Positions 1 to 8,156 are shown, numbered from the stretch's first letter. The stretch: DNA of 64,000 nt from Bradyrhizobium sp. LMTR 3 (GCF_001693485.1 NZ_MAXC01000043.1:372001-436000); one strand, 5' to 3'. Translations and numbers: made by a program. Notes: generated from the sequence alone by a model not told the origin.

Positions 1-289
1 AGCGCGCGCCCATCGCCGCCATTTCTTCACGGAGCACCTTGTGCTCGGCGGGCTCCAGCCCTCCGCCACCATATTCCTTCGGCCAATCCGGCACGGTCCA
101 GCCCCTGTCGCGCATCCGCTCAAACCAGACGCGCTGCGGCTCGGAGGAGAATTTGGCGTTGCGGCCGCCCCAGTAGGTATCGCTTTCGGAGGTCATCGGC
201 CGTCGCATTTCCGGCGGACAATTGGCCTCCAGCCAGGCGCGGGTTTCACGGCGGAACGTTTCCAGATCGGACATGTCAGGCGTTTCCAT
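1..289 (-). CDS. Acyl-CoA dehydrogenase, N-terminal part (runs off left edge)
   Basis: Only the first 96 codons lie in the window. The translation begins METPDMSDLETFRRETRAWL and continues with RVWFERMRDRGWTVPDWPKEYGG, the N-terminal helical domain typical of flavin-dependent acyl-CoA dehydrogenases, which oxidise acyl-CoA to enoyl-CoA. An alternative ATG lies five codons in (position 274). The catalytic and C-terminal domains are outside the window, so substrate class cannot be judged. It is divergent from the gene at 438. Confidence 0.8.
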   Translation of the reverse strand, partial: METPDMSDLETFRRETRAWLEANCPPEMRRPMTSESDTYWGGRNAKFSSEPQRVWFERMRDRGWTVPDWPKEYGGGGLEPAEHKVLREEMAAMGAR

Positions 290-437
290 GTGGGAATGTT
301 TGGAAGCGACCTTAGCCCTCGCGTTGCGGAATTCAATATATGTCTGACATCAGCCCATGCCGCTCTGGCGGTGGTCACGCTGCCCGATCGGGTGTATGCG
401 CTAGGCGATAACGATTGAAAAACAAGAGGAAACCGGC

Positions 438-983
438 ATGCGGCTGAAGTTGCTTTCGCCTGGCGAAATGAGCGCCGACCAGAAAGAAACCTACGACGAG
501 GCCATTGCCGGCAAGCGCGGCGCCCCGCCGGCGCCGATGATGGCCTGGCTCAACAGTCCGGAGATGGCGCGGCACGCCACGCGGCTTGGCGAGCAGCTTC
601 GTTTCAACACGATCTTTCCGGCAAAGCTTTCCGAAATTGCCATTCTCGTCACCGCGCGGCACTGGACGTCGCATTACGAATGGTATGCGCACAAGCGCCT
701 GGCGCTGAAGGGCGGCATAGACCCGAAAATCATCGAGGACATCCGCGACCGTCGCACGCCCGTCTTCGATGATCCGAAGGGCCAGATGATCTATGATCTC
801 GCCAAGTCGCTGCATGAGGGCCACGGCGTGTCGCAAGCGCTGTATGACGAAGCGGTAAAAGTGCTCACCGAACGCGGGATTGTCGAGGTGATCGGGTTGT
901 GCGGCTACTACACGATGGTATCGATGACGCTGAACACGTTTGAGTTCGGGCTGCCCGATGGAGAAGTGTCCGATCTTGCGTGA
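438..983 (+). CDS. Carboxymuconolactone decarboxylase (CMD/AhpD-like) family protein
   Basis: A 181-residue soluble alpha-helical protein. The region around residues 55-95 (LSEIAILVTARHWTSHYEWYAHKRLALKGG) has the CMD-family pattern in which the AhpD CxxC pair is absent and a His/Glu-rich segment (SHYEWYAH) is kept. Such proteins include gamma-carboxymuconolactone decarboxylases and many uncharacterised relatives. A ribosome site (AAGAGGAAA) lies 6-14 bases before the ATG. The lack of CxxC argues against alkylhydroperoxidase activity. The true substrate is unknown; the downstream VOC protein could act with it in ring or lactone catabolism, which is inference only. Confidence 0.8.
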   Translation: MRLKLLSPGEMSADQKETYDEAIAGKRGAPPAPMMAWLNSPEMARHATRLGEQLRFNTIFPAKLSEIAILVTARHWTSHYEWYAHKRLALKGGIDPKIIEDIRDRRTPVFDDPKGQMIYDLAKSLHEGHGVSQALYDEAVKVLTERGIVEVIGLCGYYTMVSMTLNTFEFGLPDGEVSDLA

Positions 984-1000
984 TGAATATCCGCGCCTAC

Positions 1001-1115
1001 GTGTCCCCGACGCGGTGCAGCGCGCATGCGGTGCACATAGGCCCCGGCTTAGCAGCGCACCGCCGGAGTCGCACGAAGCGCGATCCCGAACGCGCTGCGC
1101 AGCATCCGGGGCACA
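1001..1115. repeat. Dispersed intergenic repeat, family A
   Basis: Sequence running from GTGTCCCCGACGCGGTGCAG to GCGCTGCGCAGCATCCGGGG. The reverse complement matches the element at 35136-35254 in its outer segments (CCGGATGCTGCGCAGCGCG and GCTGCACCGCGTC) and in GCGGTGCGCTGCT in the middle. Non-coding, in the gap between two co-oriented genes. Confidence 0.7.
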
Positions 1116-1139
1116 CCAGCTTCCAAACGGAGTCACAAC

Positions 1140-1634
1140 ATGCCCCAATCCCCACCCATCGTCGCCGGCACGCGGATCGGGCATGTCCATCTCAAGGTCG
1201 CCGACCTCGAACGCGCGCTCGGCTTCTATTGCGGCGTGCTCGGCTTCGAGGTGATGCAGCGGATGGGTTCTGGCGCGGCATTCATTTCGGCCGGCGGATA
1301 TCACCATCACATCGGCCTCAACACCTGGGAAAGCAAAGGCGGCCATCCGCCGCCGCCAGGCACCACCGGCCTGTTTCACACCGCCATTCTCTATCCCACC
1401 CGCCCGGCGCTGGCGGATGCGCTGTACCGCGTGATCCAGGCCGGCATCGAACTGGACGGCGCCAGCGACCACGGCGTCAGCGAGGCGCTCTATTTGCGCG
1501 ATCCCGATCAGAACGGCGTCGAACTCTATCGCGACCGGCCGAAAGAAGAATGGCCCCGCGCACCCGACGGCTCGCTCGCGATGTTCACCAAGCGGCTGGA
1601 TCTGGAGGATTTGCTGCGACAGCGGGAAGCGTAG
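1140..1634 (+). CDS. VOC-family (glyoxalase/extradiol dioxygenase fold) protein
   Basis: 164 residues with paired beta-alpha-beta-beta-beta modules. The first begins IGHVHLKVADLERALGFYCG and the second LFHTAILYPTRPALADALYR. Candidate metal ligands are the His in GHVHLKV, the His in GLFHTAILY and the Glu in NGVELYRD, the usual VOC pattern of catechol 2,3-dioxygenase-like (CatE-type) and glyoxalase proteins. One bidomain unit equals the normal length for a single-chain VOC enzyme. Start is supported by GGAG eight bases upstream. Substrate not deducible. Confidence 0.85.
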   Translation: MPQSPPIVAGTRIGHVHLKVADLERALGFYCGVLGFEVMQRMGSGAAFISAGGYHHHIGLNTWESKGGHPPPPGTTGLFHTAILYPTRPALADALYRVIQAGIELDGASDHGVSEALYLRDPDQNGVELYRDRPKEEWPRAPDGSLAMFTKRLDLEDLLRQREA

Positions 1635-1645
1635 GCCAATGCGAT

Positions 1646-2146
1646 TCACCGTAGCACCAGGTGCGTAAGCCAGCCGCCGGCATAGAGACCGCCGCCAAAC
1701 ACCGCATGCGTGACGAGACTGTGCAGTCGGGCGGCTGCCGGATGCGGCGTGCGGCTCGCGGCAATGCCGAAACCCATGGCGGGCTGCATCACCAGGAACG
1801 GCGCGGCCACGCTGCCGATCCCGACCAAGAGTGCCGGGCCGATCGTCGGATCGCGCGCCCAATCGAGGCCGAAGAACGCAAGCAGCACGCCGGCAAACAC
1901 AATCCCGATCAGGTAATGCGCCGACCAGCCGATCAGTCGCTCGCCCCGCAGCGGCGGCGACGCCGCAATCCGGTCGTGGTGCAGGCGCCCGCGTGCAAGG
2001 TGGCCGAGCCAGCGGCCCACCAGACCATAGTCCAGCGACGGAATGCCAAGCAGCCGCTGCCGGATCATCGTCCAGATGTCCATCACGACGGTTGCACCTG
2101 CCCCGATCAGCACCGCTGATGTCAGATAATCTGCCGCTTCACTCAC
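1646..2146 (-). CDS. DUF2938 family membrane protein
   Basis: 166-residue hydrophobic protein with about four predicted membrane spans (residues about 8-28, 72-95, 100-122 and 140-162). The N-terminal motif VLIGAGATVVMDIWTMIRQRLLGIP and the conserved LVGRWLGHLARG are characteristic of the DUF2938 family, whose function is unknown. The GTG start overlaps the last codons of the upstream methyltransferase by 8 bp, so the two are very probably translationally coupled and both under the promoter at about 3060-3091. Confidence 0.8.
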   Translation of the reverse strand: MSEAADYLTSAVLIGAGATVVMDIWTMIRQRLLGIPSLDYGLVGRWLGHLARGRLHHDRIAASPPLRGERLIGWSAHYLIGIVFAGVLLAFFGLDWARDPTIGPALLVGIGSVAAPFLVMQPAMGFGIAASRTPHPAAARLHSLVTHAVFGGGLYAGGWLTHLVLR

Positions 2147-3002
2147 GCATGGCCTCCGTTGGAGCCTGCGCAGCCACCATCCAGCACGCCGCGGTGAAGG
2201 AGACCGCTGGCCCGCGTATATAGGGCTCGAAGGCGGTGCTGACGGCTTCGATCACCCGTGCACGGGTGCCTTCATCCGCCCCCTGAAGGAACAGGCCGAC
2301 CGGTCCAAGCCAGCCGACGTAGCGGGCGAGTTCCGTCTTTTGAAAGCTGCAGACGATATCGATCGGCCGGATGTCGATCGCTGTCCAGCCACTCGCCTCC
2401 AAAATGGTCTCGGTCCGGCGCTGGTCGGCGAAGGCGAACTGCCCCGGCCCTTCGGGTCGACGCGCGGGAAGGTCGGGCAGCAGCGGCTTTGCCGCCTGCT
2501 CGGCCGTCGTCATGAATGGATTTTCCGCCGCACCCCGCCAGGCGATGCAGCGCAGCCTCGCATCAGGCCGTGCCGCCTGGCGCAGATTGGCGAACGCCTG
2601 CACGGGGTCGGCAAAGAACATGACGCCGAGGCGCGAAATGATCATGTCGAAACTTGCGGGCGCGAAGGCGTGTGTTTGGGCGTCGGCGCAGATGAAACTT
2701 GCAGGCTGGCCGTCCCGCGCCGCTCGGGCGCGTGCCACGGCGATCATCGGTTCCGAGAGGTCGATGCCGGTGCAGGATCCCTTGGTGCCGAGTGCCCGGG
2801 CGACGGCGAGCGTCGTGGAACCCGTGCCGCAGCCGACGTCGAGCACGCAGCTCGCTGCGGCTTCGGACACCACCTGGACCAGCAAATCCTCGAAGGGCTT
2901 GAACATCTCCTCGAGCACGTCCCGTGCCTCGACCCAACCACGTGCGGCGGGGCCGTTCCATAGTCTTGCCTGCTCGTCATCTGGCTGCTGCGCGACATTC
3001 AT
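2139..3002 (-). CDS. Class I SAM-dependent methyltransferase
   Basis: 287 residues. Motif I is VLDVGCGTGSTTLAVAR (about residues 53-69), followed by GIDLSEPMI (acidic end of strand 2) and ADAQTHAFAPASFDMIISRLGVMFF (motifs II/III). This is the Methyltransf_11/25 layout of ubiE-like small-molecule methyltransferases. The first gene of a two-gene transcript with the DUF2938 gene, divergent from a MerR regulator; the intergenic region carries a MerR-type palindrome between candidate -35 and -10 boxes reading toward this gene, so induction by that regulator is likely. Substrate unknown. Confidence 0.85.
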   Translation of the reverse strand: MNVAQQPDDEQARLWNGPAARGWVEARDVLEEMFKPFEDLLVQVVSEAAASCVLDVGCGTGSTTLAVARALGTKGSCTGIDLSEPMIAVARARAARDGQPASFICADAQTHAFAPASFDMIISRLGVMFFADPVQAFANLRQAARPDARLRCIAWRGAAENPFMTTAEQAAKPLLPDLPARRPEGPGQFAFADQRRTETILEASGWTAIDIRPIDIVCSFQKTELARYVGWLGPVGLFLQGADEGTRARVIEAVSTAFEPYIRGPAVSFTAACWMVAAQAPTEAMRE

Positions 3003-3060
3003 GATCTCTTCCTTTTGTTAGAGCTGCTTCCTGGCTTGCCAAATGGGCGCGGATGGCTGC

Positions 3061-3091
3061 ACCCTGCCAGTTCAAGTCAACTTGAGGTCAA
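3061..3091 (-). promoter_or_regulatory. Candidate MerR/SoxR-type operator-promoter
   Basis: The palindrome TTCAAGTCAACTTGAG (3071-3086; 7-nt arms, one mismatch, 2-nt centre) closely resembles the E. coli SoxR box core CTCAAGTTAACTTGAG. On the minus strand it sits between TTGACC (3091-3086, -35 like) and CAGGGT (3066-3061, weak -10) with a 19-bp spacer, the over-long spacing characteristic of MerR-activated promoters. It faces the methyltransferase starting at 3002. Assignment is inference from spacing and symmetry. Confidence 0.55.
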
Positions 3092-3096
3092 GGGCC

Positions 3097-3573
3097 ATGA
3101 GGGACATCGACATCGCGGAGGCGGCTCGATTGTCGGGCGTTCGCGCCTCGACCCTGCGCTTCTACGAGGAGAAGGGGCTGATCGCCTCTCACGGACGGCG
3201 GGGCCTTCGCCGGCTGTTCGATCCGGCCGTGTTGGACCGGCTGGCGCTGATCGCGCTCGGGCGTGCCGCCGGCTTCTCGCTCGACGAGATCGCCAGGATG
3301 TTCGCACCCGACGGCCGGCCGCGCATCGACCGGCGGATGCTGGCGGCCAAGGCCGAGGAGCTGGAGCGGACGATCCGCAAGCTCAACGCCATGCGCGACG
3401 GCCTGCGCCACGCCGCCGCCTGCCCCGCCCCGAGCCACATGGAGTGTCCCACCTTCCGCCGCCTGCTGCGGGCCGCGGCGTCAGGCGCTATTGGCGAAAG
3501 GAAGGCGCGGCGGCCGCCGCGCAAATCGTTTGCCGCTACCGGACGCGAGCAGGGCCGCGCCCGCGGATCATGA
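3097..3573 (+). CDS. MerR family transcriptional regulator
   Basis: 158 residues from the chosen ATG. The N-terminal winged helix reads MRDIDIAEAARLSGVRASTL then RFYEEKGLI, the standard MerR DNA-binding head, followed by a dimerisation coiled coil (about residues 75-108). The C-terminus has HAAACPAPSHMECPTF, only two cysteines, so it does not carry the four-cysteine [2Fe-2S] motif of E. coli SoxR although the neighbouring operator is SoxR-box-like. An upstream in-frame ATG at 3043 would add 18 residues unlike MerR proteins and would overlap the operator. The 3' end overlaps the convergent MFS gene by 38 bp. Confidence 0.85.
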   Translation: MRDIDIAEAARLSGVRASTLRFYEEKGLIASHGRRGLRRLFDPAVLDRLALIALGRAAGFSLDEIARMFAPDGRPRIDRRMLAAKAEELERTIRKLNAMRDGLRHAAACPAPSHMECPTFRRLLRAAASGAIGERKARRPPRKSFAATGREQGRARGS

Positions 3574-4768
3574 TCAGCACCGCCGCCGTCAGCTCGACTC
3601 CGATGCACCCGTAGAACGGCAGCACGTAACTACCCGACAGATCCCGCAACAATCCCACCACGCCGGGACCGAACGCATACGTGATCTGGTTGATCGCCGT
3701 GATCAAACTGACCAGTACGCCGAACGAACGCGGATCGAATTCGCGCTGCACGATCAGGGCCGGCAGCGTGATGAGGTTGCCGACCGAAAAGCCGAACAGC
3801 GCGCAGGCTGCGATCAGCACGTAATCATTATGCACATTGATGACAATGAGCAGCGCCACCGCCTGGCTGACGAACGAAAGCGAGGACGCCAGCCGCTGGT
3901 TCATCCGGTCGATCACGAAGGAGAACAGCACACGACCGACCACCGCCATCGCCGTCAACAGCGCCACCGCAATCGCCGCGCGCTGCCGCCCGATCACCGA
4001 ATCCAGAAACGCGATCAGGTGGACGATGAAGCCGACCTGCGCGAACAGCACCAGTGCGAACGCCGACGACACAGAGAGAAAGCCGATGTCGCGAAAGGCG
4101 CGTGCGCGAATTTGCGTAGGCGACGGCGCATCGGCAGCCTCTAACCCGCCCGCACTCAGGTGAAGCGGCGGCCGTCCGACCAGCAGCAGGATCACCGGCA
4201 CCATCAACGCAACCATTACGACGGCCGACGCCATCATCGCGCCAGAGAAGCCGAAATAGCCGATCGCGGTCACCAGCAGCGGCACGCCGACGATCCCGCC
4301 AAAGCTCGCGCCATTCAGCGCCAGGCTGATCGCCATGCCCCGCTTTCTGTCGAACCAGAGGCCGAGCGTATTGGTGATGATGCCGAGGCTGGTTCCGGCC
4401 CAGCCGAACGCCAGCACGGCGTTCGCAAGGTAAAGCTGCCAGGGCTCGCGCACCTGACCGATCGAGACGGCCGCCGCGGCCATCGCCAACGTGCCTGCGA
4501 TCAGGCAGTTGCGCGGGCCGAACGCCTTGATGGCTTCGCTGACGAAGGCGACCAGGGCTGCGCCGAACAGATAGAAGAACGTGGTGCCGGACGAAATCAA
4601 CGACGCCGGCCAGCCGTGAAGCCGCTGCAGCTCCGCGACATAGACGCTCTGGCCGTAGAAGCCGAGCCCCCAGCCGAAGGTTGCCAGCAGGAAACACACG
4701 ACGACGATGCGCCAGCCGTCATAGCGGATGGAGGTCTCGTCGATCGCGGTGAAATTGGATGCGTCCAC
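3536..4768 (-). CDS. MFS transporter
   Basis: 410 residues, 12 hydrophobic segments starting at RIVVVCFLLATFGWGLGFYG. The central loop and the motif GLWFDRKRGMAISLALNG after TM4/5 are typical of monocarboxylate-porter-like or OFA-like MFS proteins found widely in Bradyrhizobium. The reading frame stays open upstream to 5050, but that extension is translated from a dispersed repeat (its MAGLVPAIHVF stretch is a common repeat-derived peptide), so I place the start at the GTG at 4768; GTG at 4789 is an alternative. Cargo cannot be told from sequence. Confidence 0.8.
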   Translation of the reverse strand: MDASNFTAIDETSIRYDGWRIVVVCFLLATFGWGLGFYGQSVYVAELQRLHGWPASLISSGTTFFYLFGAALVAFVSEAIKAFGPRNCLIAGTLAMAAAAVSIGQVREPWQLYLANAVLAFGWAGTSLGIITNTLGLWFDRKRGMAISLALNGASFGGIVGVPLLVTAIGYFGFSGAMMASAVVMVALMVPVILLLVGRPPLHLSAGGLEAADAPSPTQIRARAFRDIGFLSVSSAFALVLFAQVGFIVHLIAFLDSVIGRQRAAIAVALLTAMAVVGRVLFSFVIDRMNQRLASSLSFVSQAVALLIVINVHNDYVLIAACALFGFSVGNLITLPALIVQREFDPRSFGVLVSLITAINQITYAFGPGVVGLLRDLSGSYVLPFYGCIGVELTAAVLIMIRGRGPARVR

Positions 4769-4794
4769 TTTTTCTTGCTTCTTGCTCACCGCGC

Positions 4795-4874
4795 GGGCTT
4801 GCCCCGCGCATCCACGCCCTTCACGCTTCAAGGAACTAAAGACGTGGATGGCCGGGACAAGCCCGGCCATGACG
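4795..4874. repeat. Dispersed palindromic repeat, family B
   Basis: Inverted arrangement of GGGCTTGCCCCGCGCATCCA and GTGGATGGCCGGGACAAGCC around a central CTTCAAGGAAC region, ending CCGGCCATGAC. This is the common rhizobial 'CATGGCCGGGCTTGTCCCGGCCATCCACG' class of element. It lies between two leftward genes and could form a hairpin in either transcript. Confidence 0.75.
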
Positions 4875-4937
4875 GTGATAGTAGCAGGTCGCCGCGAAAA
4901 TTGCTTCGGCGCCGGCCGAAATGTCAGCAGATGGCAA

Positions 4938-5297
4938 CTAGGCGGGCTTCGACGGATCGTAGAAGAACCGCTCGCGCCAAACCTTGTCGCCGCGCCACTC
5001 CTGCAGCGCGACTTCGTCGAACCGGCCGGTCTTGCCGGACTGGAACACAAACTCGAACACCCAGTGGATCGCGACCTGATCGCCCTCGACGATCGAGGTC
5101 ACGCAGGTCGAGGTCACGCTTTTGACCCGCTCCAACACCGCGCGCTCATGCGCCACCAGCACGTCGCGGCCGACCCGTGGCGGGGCGGCGTTCTCCTGCA
5201 TGCTGGCGTCCTCGGTGTAGAAGCGCTCGATCGCGCCGGCATGATCGCCGGAGACGACGGCGGCGATGAATTCATCGAGACGGGCGCGCGACGGCAT
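4938..5297 (-). CDS. SnoaL-like / NTF2-fold protein
   Basis: 119 residues, beginning MPSRARLDEFIAAVVSGDHA and containing AIERFYTEDASMQENAAPP, IHWVFEFVFQSGKTGRFDEVALQEWRGDKVWRERFFYD. The helical start, the 'FY(T/A)ED' turn and the long curved sheet strands match the SnoaL/NTF2 fold of small polyketide cyclases and ketosteroid-isomerase relatives, most of unknown substrate. A strong GGAGGT lies five bases before the ATG. It directly follows the MFS gene at 5312-6562 (14-bp gap), suggesting one transcript. Confidence 0.8.
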   Translation of the reverse strand: MPSRARLDEFIAAVVSGDHAGAIERFYTEDASMQENAAPPRVGRDVLVAHERAVLERVKSVTSTCVTSIVEGDQVAIHWVFEFVFQSGKTGRFDEVALQEWRGDKVWRERFFYDPSKPA

Positions 5298-5311
5298 GGG
5301 ACCTCCGGTAA

Positions 5312-6562
5312 TTAGACGCTCGGATCGGGAATCTGGTCGACCGCCTGCAGCTTCGCGCGACGCTTGGCAAATGATGCAAACGACAGCACTGCAAGGCCGA
5401 GCAGCACCGGCGGGAACACCACCATGTTTACCATCGACCAGCCGTAATGCGCCAGCAACTGGCCGGACGAGAAAGAACCCAGCGCCATCATCCCGAAGAT
5501 CAGGAAATCGTTGAACGCCTGCACCTTGTTGCGCTCCTGCGGCCGGTGCGTCTCCAGCACCAATGCCGAGGCGCCGATAAAGGCAAAGTTCCAGCCGACG
5601 CCGAGCACGATCAGCGTCGCCCAGAAATGCAGCGCGGTGATGCCGGAAAGGCCGATTCCCGCCGCGGCAGCTTCCAGCAGCAGACCGAGCGCAACAATGG
5701 TGGGCGCCCCGAAACGCGCGATCAGCGAGCCCGTGAAGAAGCTCGGGCCGTACATCGCCACGATGTGCCACTGGATGCCGAAATTGGAATCGCTCACCGT
5801 GAGCCCGCACATCTTCATGGCGAGCGGCGCAGAAGTCATGACGAGATTCATCATGGGGTAAGCAATCACGCCGCACAGCGCCGCGGCAATGAAGCGCGGT
5901 TGCCGTGCAATCTCGAACAGCGGCCGCCCGCCATGCATGTCCGACGGTGCCAGCTTCGGCGCGTCGACGCCCCACAGCACCGCCGTCGCCACCAGCGCGA
6001 CGAACGCCTGCACCACGAAGCTGAACGCAAACAGATAAGGCGGCCAGATATCCATGGTCCACTGCACGAGCTGCGGACCGAGCACGCCGGCGAACACGCC
6101 GCCGGCCATCACCCAGGACACGGCTTTCGGCCGGAACGCTGTGCTGGCGCCGTCAGCGGCGGCAAAGCGATAGGATTGCGCGACTGCGCCGTAGAGGCCG
6201 CCGAGAAAAGTCGCGAAGCAGAACAGCCAGAACGAGCCGTAGAGAACGGCGGCGGCAGCAAGTGCACCGGTGAGGATTCCGCAGAAGGTACCAATGATGA
6301 AAGCAACACGGCGGCCATAGGCGCGCGAGATCGCACCCGTCGGCAGCGTGCCGGCGGCGAGCCCCAGCACGTACATCGACAGCGGCACGGTGGCGAGCGA
6401 GATATCAGGCGCCAGCGTCGCGCCGACGATCGAGCCGGTGGCGAAAATCACCGCCGAATTGGCGCCGGTCAGCGCCTGCGCCGCGGCGAGCCGCAGCACG
6501 TTGGCGCGCGCGCGTGCATCGTTTGATATCTCTTCGGTGGCTGTCGTATCCAGCATCGGCAT
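5312..6562 (-). CDS. MFS transporter
   Basis: 416 residues with 12 predicted membrane segments. The second and third TM segments contain PLSMYVLGLAAGTLPTGAIS and RAYGRRVAFIIGT, a variant of the MFS motif A loop. Relatives annotated in rhizobia are general 'MFS transporter' with no assigned cargo. An alternative ATG is two codons in (6556). Genes on the same strand downstream (SnoaL-like) suggest cotranscription. Confidence 0.85.
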   Translation of the reverse strand: MPMLDTTATEEISNDARARANVLRLAAAQALTGANSAVIFATGSIVGATLAPDISLATVPLSMYVLGLAAGTLPTGAISRAYGRRVAFIIGTFCGILTGALAAAAVLYGSFWLFCFATFLGGLYGAVAQSYRFAAADGASTAFRPKAVSWVMAGGVFAGVLGPQLVQWTMDIWPPYLFAFSFVVQAFVALVATAVLWGVDAPKLAPSDMHGGRPLFEIARQPRFIAAALCGVIAYPMMNLVMTSAPLAMKMCGLTVSDSNFGIQWHIVAMYGPSFFTGSLIARFGAPTIVALGLLLEAAAAGIGLSGITALHFWATLIVLGVGWNFAFIGASALVLETHRPQERNKVQAFNDFLIFGMMALGSFSSGQLLAHYGWSMVNMVVFPPVLLGLAVLSFASFAKRRAKLQAVDQIPDPSV

Positions 6563-6690
6563 TCCCGCCCGGCAGGCCCCGGGCCGGGAGCCGCATTGAT
6601 TGATTCCGCGGCACTATGAAGACACGGGGCGGCCCGATCAACCGACGCAAACGGGCGCGCGCTATGCGAGGGGCGCAAGCAACTGTCGTA

Positions 6691-7182
6691 TCACGACCGC
6701 TTCTTGCCTGCTCGTTTGCCGGCTTGCACCGCGCCCGTCTTGTGGACCTTCGAGCGAGGATCCCCAAGGCCGGCATGCGGAAAGCCCCTCCAATCAAGTG
6801 CAATCGCGGCAGCGAAGCCGAAGAAGCTGGAACGGCTCATGCCAAGCTCCGTGGCGCGCTTGTCGATCCGCGTAATCAGGCTCTTCGGCAGATAGACGTT
6901 CACGCGTTCGGACGGATCGGGCGGATCGACCCCGACAATGAAGTAAGCGACGACGTCAGCACCCCTGGGCAGCGCGATCTGGTCGATCGGCGTTGGCTCC
7001 GGTAGCGACCTGCCCTGCTCCGCCATTTCGTCCACCGCGCGCGCCAGCGCGGCCTCCGCTTTCTCGATCGCCTCTTCTTGCGATCGCCCGCCGGCGACGC
7101 AACCCGGAAAATCCGGAAACCACGCGCCGAGGGCTGCGCGCGGACCGCGTTCCAGCACTGCAGGATAGAGCCGCCTCTTCAC
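6691..7182 (-). CDS. HicB family antitoxin-like protein (no adjacent HicA)
   Basis: 163 residues from a GTG start with GGGGAGG nine bases upstream. The N-terminal half (YPAVLERGPRAALGAWFPDF, PGCVAGGRSQEEAIEKAEAAL) is the partly degraded RNase-H-like HicB fold; residues about 93-130 (RVNVYLPKSLITRIDKRATE) form a ribbon-helix-helix DNA-binding domain; the last 30 residues are basic and lysine-rich. HicB normally neutralises the HicA mRNA interferase encoded next to it. No HicA-like ORF (about 60 residues with a dsRNA-binding fold) is present on either side, so this is solitary or acts as a regulator. Confidence 0.8.
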   Translation of the reverse strand: MKRRLYPAVLERGPRAALGAWFPDFPGCVAGGRSQEEAIEKAEAALARAVDEMAEQGRSLPEPTPIDQIALPRGADVVAYFIVGVDPPDPSERVNVYLPKSLITRIDKRATELGMSRSSFFGFAAAIALDWRGFPHAGLGDPRSKVHKTGAVQAGKRAGKKRS

Positions 7183-7215
7183 TCTGGCCTCCCCATGGTG
7201 GTTATGCTATTTAAC

Positions 7216-7229
7216 ACACGACGTTGTGT
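7216..7229. promoter_or_regulatory. Candidate operator palindrome upstream of hicB
   Basis: ACACGACGTTGTGT is a 14-nt inverted repeat with one mismatch between arms (ACACGAC/ACACAAC), lying 34 bp before the HicB GTG and 44 bp before the divergent methyltransferase ATG, inside an AT-rich stretch (CTATTTAACAC; CAACGTTAAC). HicB proteins with RHH domains autoregulate through such palindromes, so it is a plausible site. Inference. Confidence 0.35.
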
Positions 7230-7272
7230 CAAATCACACATCAACGTTAACATGATCAGGAGGAGAGGCAAA

Positions 7273-8142
7273 ATGGACGCGCAAGCCGAACTCCGCATCA
7301 TCCGTGCGGCCTACGCCAAGCAGATCCTTGCCGCTGCCAACGTGCTCGATGTGCGCGTCACGCAAGCGTTTGCGGCCATTCCCCGCGAGGATTTTCTGGG
7401 CCCCGGTCCGTGGCTCGTGCGGCGCTGGCGCCGTGATTATGTTTCGACACCCGACGCCGATCCCCTCTATCTCTATACCGACGATCTGGTCGCGCTGGTG
7501 CCCGAGCGTGGCCTCAACAACGGGCAACCGTCGTTGCACGCCCATCTCATTCACCAGGCCTCACCCGCCGCAGGCGAACACGTGGTGCATGTTGGAACGG
7601 GCACCGGCTATTACACCGCGATCCTGGCGCATCTCGTCGGGCCGTCGGGACGGGTGACGGGAATCGAGTATGACGGGGCTCTCGCCGCGCGAGCCAAAGC
7701 CAACCTCGCTCCATACGCAAATGTCGCCGTGATCGAGGGCGACGGCACGCAGGTGCCGTTCGATGCCGCCGACGTCATCTATGTCAATGCCGGCTGCACG
7801 CGGCCTGCCACACGCTGGCTCGACGAGCTCGCCGATGGCGGCCGCCTGATCATGCCGATAACATCGGATGAGGGATTTGGCGGTATCGCGCCGGACCGCA
7901 CGGCGAGCGCCGGCGCGGTGTTCCGAATTGAGCGAAGAGGCGCGGACTATCTTGCATACTGGATCTCGCCCGTTGCGATCTTTCCCTGCGCCGGCAGCCG
8001 CGACGAGGCGTCCGAACGAGCGCTTGCCGAAGCCTTTACCCGCGGTGGCTGGCGAAAGGTCACACGGCTGTACCGCGATCAGGACATTCCCGACGAGCGC
8101 TGCTGGCTTCGCGGACCGGGGTGGTGCCTCGCCTATCATTGA
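7273..8142 (+). CDS. Protein-L-isoaspartate O-methyltransferase-like protein
   Basis: 289 residues. The PCMT-type SAM site is VVHVGTGTGYYTAILAHLVG with the following GIEYDGALAARAKANL and VIEGDGTQVPFD; upstream PREDFLGPGPW corresponds to the conserved 'PRHxFvP' segment of PCMT. PCMT enzymes methylate isoaspartyl residues in damaged proteins; here the usual substrate-loop motif is altered, so a different substrate is possible. The ATG at 7273 follows AGGAGGAGAGG, a strong ribosome site; longer in-frame starts read through the promoter region. Divergent from hicB. Confidence 0.8.
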   Translation: MDAQAELRIIRAAYAKQILAAANVLDVRVTQAFAAIPREDFLGPGPWLVRRWRRDYVSTPDADPLYLYTDDLVALVPERGLNNGQPSLHAHLIHQASPAAGEHVVHVGTGTGYYTAILAHLVGPSGRVTGIEYDGALAARAKANLAPYANVAVIEGDGTQVPFDAADVIYVNAGCTRPATRWLDELADGGRLIMPITSDEGFGGIAPDRTASAGAVFRIERRGADYLAYWISPVAIFPCAGSRDEASERALAEAFTRGGWRKVTRLYRDQDIPDERCWLRGPGWCLAYH

Positions 8143-8156
8143 CGTGCGGAGAGCGC

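Noticed and set aside
375..1862. 495-codon minus-strand frame across the CMD and VOC genes
   Set aside because: Antisense to two genes with clear families and good ribosome sites; the translation is Arg/Ala-rich with no domain.
3097..3573. Identification of the MerR gene as SoxR itself
   Set aside because: The four-cysteine iron-sulfur motif of SoxR is absent, so only the operator resemblance is kept.
4790..5050. N-terminal extension of the MFS frame (MAGLVPAIHVF stretch)
   Set aside because: Encoded by a dispersed repeat and by antisense of the SnoaL-like gene; that peptide is a familiar product of such repeats.
5447..6526. 359-codon plus-strand frame
   Set aside because: Antisense to the MFS transporter; highly charged, no membrane or domain features.
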